Positions 5,194-9,072 of a stretch of 9,072 bases of DNA are shown here, one piece after another; positions within the stretch are counted from its first letter, which is position 1, and the number at the start of each line of letters is the position of its first letter. A program made the translations under genes and the position numbers. Below the pieces are notes generated by a model, which was not told where the DNA came from, made no database searches, and saw only the letters and a list, made by a program, of their open reading frames with translations. Location: contig JAYULE010000147.1 of NCBI GenBank assembly GCA_043763845.1, forward strand, positions 1 to 9,072, in the 5' to 3' direction. This DNA comes from Pseudopedobacter sp043763845 (GTDB lineage: Bacteria; Bacteroidota; Bacteroidia; Sphingobacteriales; Sphingobacteriaceae).

Positions 5194-6675
5194 TTATTTA
5201 ATCAGTTTACTTTCTAATAAGGTTTTCCAGTTTTGGTATAACTCTTCGTAAGAATGTTTTTCCTCTGGCTCAATTAATTTTAGCGGTTTCATATTGGTAA
5301 ATGCTGCTTCAAAATTAGCAAAAATATTTACACCAATACCCGCACCTAAGGCGGCACCAATGCTGCCATCGTTTTTATACAACTCAACAGGCGTGTTGCA
5401 AACATTTACAAAAATTTGGGCAAAAACATCGCTCAAAAACAAATTTGCTTTACCTGCTTTTATTATGTTTGGTGTGATGCCAGTTTGGCGCATAATATCT
5501 AAACCGTAACGAAAAGCGAAACAAATACCTTCTTGTACTGCTCTAAAAATATGCGCTTGGGTATGTTTATTTAAATCAAGATTTAATAATTGTGCCCCTA
5601 ATAATTGGTTATTTAATATTCGTTCGGCACCGTTACCAAAAGGCAATGCTACTAAACCGTTACTGCCTTGTTCAACGTATTGAGCTTTATGGTTCATTTC
5701 GTTGTAAGGCATACCGTTAGCAATATTATCGCGAACCCAGCGGTACATTATACCAGTGCCATTAATACACAATAACACTCCTAAACGTTTATTTTCGGGT
5801 GTATAGTTTACGTGGGCAAAAGTATTTACACGTGATAGTGGATCGTATTTTAAGGTATCGCTTACGCCGTAAATTACACCCGATGTGCCTGCAGTTGCTG
5901 CTACTTCCCCAGGTTTTAGAACGTTTAAAGATAGGGCATTATTGGGTTGGTCGCCTGCTTTATAACTTACCGGAATATCAGCTTTAAGCGCTAAAAGTTC
6001 AGCGATTTCGTCAGTTATAGTTGCATGCGGAGTAAAAACATCTTTTATTGGCGGAAAAATATCGGCATTAAAGCCATAACAATCCAAAACATCTTGTGAT
6101 AGGCTTTCGGTTTTAAAATCCCATAATATACCTTCGGACAAAGCCGATGCGGTAGTGCTAATTTTTCTTGTTAATTTCATGGCAATAAAATCACCAGGTA
6201 GCATTACTTTATCTATTTGTGCGTATATATGCGGTTCGTTAAGTTTTACCCAAGCCAATTTGGAAGCTGTAAAATTACCTGGAGAATTTAATAAGTGTGA
6301 TAAACTTTTATCGGCACCTATTTTTGCAAACGCTTGCTTACCAATTTCTACGGCTCGGCTATCGCACCAAATAATTGCATCACGCAGTACATTCTGATTT
6401 TTATCAACCACCACCAAACCATGCATTTGGTACGATATGCCAATAGCGGCTATATCTAAGGGATTATATTGCCTAGTTTGGTGAGCTAATAGAATTGCTT
6501 TTTCTAAATGATACCACCATGTTTCGGGTTCTTGCTCGGCCCAACCAGCTTGTAACGATTTAATTTGGGCTTCCTTATCGGGATATTGAACGGTTGCAAG
6601 GGCTTGTTGGGTATCGGCATCAACTACCGAAACTTTAATAAATGAGGTGCCAAGGTCGATGCCTAATAATAACAT
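5194..6675 (-). CDS. xylB: Xylulokinase
   Basis: This is a 493-aa FGGY-family sugar kinase that phosphorylates D-xylulose with ATP to D-xylulose 5-phosphate, which feeds the pentose phosphate pathway. The N-terminal phosphate-binding loop LLGIDLGTSFIK lies at 3-14. The substrate-side motifs QMHGLVVVD (83-91) and WCDSRA (103-108) follow. The catalytic aspartate is probably D242 in AGDQPNNAL, followed by the ATP-site motif ATAGTSGVIYG (260-270). The C-terminal FGGY region includes LFLSDVFAQIF (412-422) and GSIGAALGAG (437-446). Length and motifs are complete. It is the first gene of the operon with xylA. The GDQPNNA form, rather than the GDNAA of E. coli XylB, is what I associate with Bacteroidota xylulokinases. 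I found no clear promoter consensus upstream. Confidence 0.96.
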   Translation of the reverse strand: MLLLGIDLGTSFIKVSVVDADTQQALATVQYPDKEAQIKSLQAGWAEQEPETWWYHLEKAILLAHQTRQYNPLDIAAIGISYQMHGLVVVDKNQNVLRDAIIWCDSRAVEIGKQAFAKIGADKSLSHLLNSPGNFTASKLAWVKLNEPHIYAQIDKVMLPGDFIAMKLTRKISTTASALSEGILWDFKTESLSQDVLDCYGFNADIFPPIKDVFTPHATITDEIAELLALKADIPVSYKAGDQPNNALSLNVLKPGEVAATAGTSGVIYGVSDTLKYDPLSRVNTFAHVNYTPENKRLGVLLCINGTGIMYRWVRDNIANGMPYNEMNHKAQYVEQGSNGLVALPFGNGAERILNNQLLGAQLLNLDLNKHTQAHIFRAVQEGICFAFRYGLDIMRQTGITPNIIKAGKANLFLSDVFAQIFVNVCNTPVELYKNDGSIGAALGAGIGVNIFANFEAAFTNMKPLKLIEPEEKHSYEELYQNWKTLLESKLIK

Positions 6676-6935
6676 AAGGTTGTTTAGGGTTTATTTTTTC
6701 GGTATTGTTTATCGGCTACTAAAGTATTTAAATTTTTTTATATAGGGATAATGTGTTTAGAGTTTGTTTTTAAAATTTTGTTTTAAATTGGTTTGGGGAA
6801 AATTAGGACTTTTTCTGCATTCGGGAAGGCTGGGTAACACGATAGAGTTTACCCTGACAAAGGAAGGGCTGTATCTTTTTTTAAACTGACTTACCAAGTT
6901 TTAAAAACTTGGTAAGTCAGTTTACATTAGATATT
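6676..6935. other. 260-bp intergenic leader upstream of xylB
   Basis: This gap should contain the xylBA promoter, but I find no TTTG/TAnnTTTG pair on the minus strand; TACTTTAG near 6716-6723 is only a one-mismatch fit. A GC-richer block at about 6818-6870 includes the short inverted pair GGGTAA/TTACCC, and a perfect palindrome lies at 6882-6924. No gene and no recognised riboswitch. Confidence 0.5.
6882..6924. repeat. Long perfect palindrome (arms of 19-20 bp) after the FG-GAP protein gene
   Basis: Arms around 6882-6900 and 6906-6924 are exact reverse complements (core ACTGACTTACCAAGTTT) with a tiny A-rich centre. It lies 11 bp beyond the stop codon of the propeller gene, where a terminator is expected. 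However, the minus strand continues with A residues rather than T, so it is not a standard intrinsic terminator. It may still end or stabilise the mRNA, or be a dispersed palindrome. Confidence 0.7.
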
Positions 6936-9023
6936 TTATTGTACCAACAGTTTTATGGTTTGCTGTAACTTACCGCTACTAATTTTTAATAAATACATAC
7001 CTGCAGCTGGTTTTTCTCTTAATTGCATAACGTATTCTCCATCTCCGACAGATGTCTTAATTATCTGTGATGCAATTAATTTAGCATTAACAGTGGTTAA
7101 TTCTGAAACTAACTTATCGTTTTTAAATCCATTCACACGAATTTTTATAGCTGCAGTATTTATTGGATTTGGATAAACCACAATAGCAGCTTCTTGGAGT
7201 GAAAAACTAACGGTCAGGACATCAAAAACCTGAGTTTTACCATCTTTATCTACACTGGTTAAACGATAATAATTTGTACCGCTACGTGGATTTTTATCTT
7301 TTGCTTCATAAATCTGCAAGCTATTGCTATTACCTTTTGCCGATACATTTGCAATAGGTTCAAAAGTTTTCCCATCCAATGATTGCTCCACCAAGAAAAA
7401 GTCAGTATTTTCTTCCGACAATGATTGCCATTGGATAACCGCATTATTGCCTGCCGCAAAGGCTTTGTACCCTGCAATTTTAATTGGTAGGGCACCCAAT
7501 TCATCAATCGTAAAAGTTCCAGAAGTAAAAGTAGAACCAACAAAACTATTATCAACAGCTTGCACTCCCCAAGTGTATGTACCAGGAGCCAAATTTTTAA
7601 CAATCCAGCCTTTATTTAACTGAACGTTACCCATTTTTGCTGTTTTTGTTTTACCATCAGCAATATTACTTAACGGCGTGTATAACCACTTATCACTTGC
7701 ATTTTTAAGGTAAAAATTATAGGTTAATGAAGCTTGAGGTGTGGTTGCATCTGTTGCGGCCGACCAATTAAAATTTAATTGAGTAGCGTTACCAGTAACA
7801 GCTAAACCTGCGGGTGCAGTTGGAGTCAAGTTAATTACTGCATTAGGGTTTAATGCTATTACTGCTATATTTCTGTTATAAGGAGCTACCAAACCTGCAC
7901 CATCCCAATCGTTACCAGAATAACCAGAGATAAATAAGTCTAATTGACCGTCTCCATTTGCGTCTCCCACTTCTACGCTACCTTCTGATGAACCTGGGAT
8001 ATTGACATTATTTGCGTAAGGAGTAAATGTGCCGTTAGTGTTTAAATAAACATCAGCAGCTTGCCTATTTCCATCCCAACCTGTAACTACAATATCTAAA
8101 TCGCCGTCATTATCCCAATCTAAAAATGCACCACCACCGCCAGTCATATTTTGGCGGTAACCAAAAGCTTGAATGGATGCGAAAGTCCCGTTTCCGTTAT
8201 TTTTGTATAAACGATAATTATCTGCATCCTCGCCAGAACCCAAATAACCATCTCCATTTAATAACAAATCTGCAAAACCATCACTATCGTAATCTCCCCA
8301 TGTGCTTGAACCGTTACCTTTTGGAAAAAGACCAGTAATAGAAGTTGCTGTAAATACTCCACTACCATCATTTATAAAAAGTTTGCTAAATCTTGTGCCA
8401 ACACCATCTTCAAACCCGGCTGTAACAAATAAATCTAAATCTTTATCATTATCATAATCTACCACAGAAATTTGAGGATCAACAAATGAAAAACTATCGA
8501 ACTGATTAGATTCTGTAAAAGCACCCATCTTATCATTAAATAAAATTTTGCACTTTACGTTCGTATTGTTATTACCAAAAACATAAACATCTACAAAACC
8601 ATCATTATTTAAATCTGCAAAGCCACAGTTTGGTGCTGTTTGCGGTAAGGTAATTGCCGATGCGCTTAAAACACCTGTTCCATCATTGGTAAAAAGTCCT
8701 GCAAAAGGGCCAAAACCATTGGTAACTAAATCTGGTATCCCGTCTTGATTAATGTCATTCCAATCAAAACTTGGTCTAAAAAGTGGCGTTAACGGAGATG
8801 TTTTAGTTTCAAATACACCATTACCCATATTGGTGTAAAGCTGTACAGAGCTACCTTCATCTTCGCCACCAATTACAAGGTCTAAATCACCATCCGAATC
8901 AAAATCTACGGAATAAATGTGACCGAATTTAATTTTTTGGGTTAAATCTGTTACGCTAATTTGTGCGCTTACTTGATAGTAGAATGCTGCCACTACTAAT
9001 GTTAAAGTTAGTTTTGTTTTCAT
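6936..9023 (-). CDS. Secreted FG-GAP/VCBS-repeat protein with T9SS type A sorting domain
   Basis: This 695-aa exported protein probably sits on the cell surface or is released; its ligand is unknown. Residues 1-20 are a signal peptide (KLTLTLVVAAF, then VSA before Q). Seven calcium-binding FG-GAP/VCBS repeats follow, each with a DxDxDGxxD-type loop starting near residues 40, 90, 137, 189, 244, 302 and 354, for example DFDSDGDLD and DWDNDGDLD. The regular 47-58 residue spacing suggests a seven-bladed beta-propeller. Repeat four has K in place of the loop glycine (DYDNDKDLD). Residues about 400-507 look like a fibronectin-III domain (APGTYTWGVQAVD). About 512-608 is a beta-sandwich region often seen before sorting domains (NYYRLTSVDKDG). 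The end, from VVYPNP (615) to IKLLVQ, is a type IX secretion type A sorting domain. No enzymatic domain is visible, so a binding or adhesion role is the inference. It precedes xylBA on the same strand but is probably a separate transcript. Confidence 0.92.
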   Translation of the reverse strand: MKTKLTLTLVVAAFYYQVSAQISVTDLTQKIKFGHIYSVDFDSDGDLDLVIGGEDEGSSVQLYTNMGNGVFETKTSPLTPLFRPSFDWNDINQDGIPDLVTNGFGPFAGLFTNDGTGVLSASAITLPQTAPNCGFADLNNDGFVDVYVFGNNNTNVKCKILFNDKMGAFTESNQFDSFSFVDPQISVVDYDNDKDLDLFVTAGFEDGVGTRFSKLFINDGSGVFTATSITGLFPKGNGSSTWGDYDSDGFADLLLNGDGYLGSGEDADNYRLYKNNGNGTFASIQAFGYRQNMTGGGGAFLDWDNDGDLDIVVTGWDGNRQAADVYLNTNGTFTPYANNVNIPGSSEGSVEVGDANGDGQLDLFISGYSGNDWDGAGLVAPYNRNIAVIALNPNAVINLTPTAPAGLAVTGNATQLNFNWSAATDATTPQASLTYNFYLKNASDKWLYTPLSNIADGKTKTAKMGNVQLNKGWIVKNLAPGTYTWGVQAVDNSFVGSTFTSGTFTIDELGALPIKIAGYKAFAAGNNAVIQWQSLSEENTDFFLVEQSLDGKTFEPIANVSAKGNSNSLQIYEAKDKNPRSGTNYYRLTSVDKDGKTQVFDVLTVSFSLQEAAIVVYPNPINTAAIKIRVNGFKNDKLVSELTTVNAKLIASQIIKTSVGDGEYVMQLREKPAAGMYLLKISSGKLQQTIKLLVQ

Positions 9024-9072
9024 AAATATGCTATTAAAAAAATTTGATAATTGGTTACTATTTTAGTTTAGA

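Noticed and set aside
5294..6397. Plus-strand open frames opposite xylB (5294-5509, 5799-5987, 6155-6397)
   Set aside because: All are antisense to a complete, conserved xylulokinase gene and show no protein family pattern.
6882..6924. Intrinsic terminator of the propeller gene
   Set aside because: The stem is strong but the minus strand continues into A residues, not T; kept as a palindrome only.
6676..6935. Pentose regulator or xylose riboswitch upstream of xylB
   Set aside because: No regulator gene, known aptamer pattern or clear promoter pair could be identified.
7259..7603. 114-codon open frame on the minus strand
   Set aside because: It lies wholly inside the FG-GAP/T9SS gene in another frame on the same strand, with a low-complexity leucine-rich translation; the main frame has clear domains.
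6955..8338. Plus-strand open frames opposite the propeller gene (6955-7176, 7324-7623, 8126-8338)
   Set aside because: Antisense shadows; the His/Asn-rich translation of the last one is what reversed Asp/Gly-rich repeats give.

Overview
The window looks like Bacteroidota DNA, from an AT-rich member related to Flavobacteriia or Sphingobacteriia. The evidence is a C-terminal type IX secretion (T9SS) sorting domain on an FG-GAP protein, start codons with no Shine-Dalgarno sequence, a Bacteroidota-type TAnnTTTG promoter element, and a long-form (class II) xylose isomerase next to a xylulokinase. All convincing genes are on the minus strand, so transcription runs from high to low coordinates.

In transcription order: (1) 9023-6936, a secreted 695-aa protein with seven FG-GAP/VCBS calcium-binding repeats (probably a seven-bladed propeller), a fibronectin-III-like region and a T9SS tail. 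(2) A 260-bp gap with a palindrome and the leader of the xylose operon. (3) 6675-3845, the xylB-xylA operon (xylulokinase, then xylose isomerase, 17 bp apart), which converts D-xylose through D-xylulose to xylulose 5-phosphate. (4) 3844-3478, a non-coding block with REP-like repeats and a strong 22-bp hairpin terminator. (5) 3477-2945, a type II toxin-antitoxin pair with a YafQ-family mRNA-interferase toxin. (6) 2838-2731, a degenerate second copy of the last ~34 codons of xylA. (7) 2606-204, an 800-aa protein that joins a PD-(D/E)XK-like nuclease region to an adenine-N6 methyltransferase, a probable single-chain type IIG restriction-modification enzyme. (8) 121-1, the start of a secreted glycoside hydrolase, probably family 3, which is cut by the window edge.

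The main reading is that a xylan/xylose utilisation locus (xylB, xylA and a GH3 candidate) has been interrupted by a small defence or stability block (toxin-antitoxin plus restriction-modification). The xylA tail relic between the toxin and the methyltransferase matches the tail of the intact xylA. The two copies are direct repeats exactly 1,111 bp apart that bracket the toxin-antitoxin pair. This looks like the scar of the event that brought the pair in. A perfect 19-bp inverted repeat inside the methyltransferase gene is a second unexplained structure. I see no CRISPR array, transposase, integrase, tRNA or rRNA.
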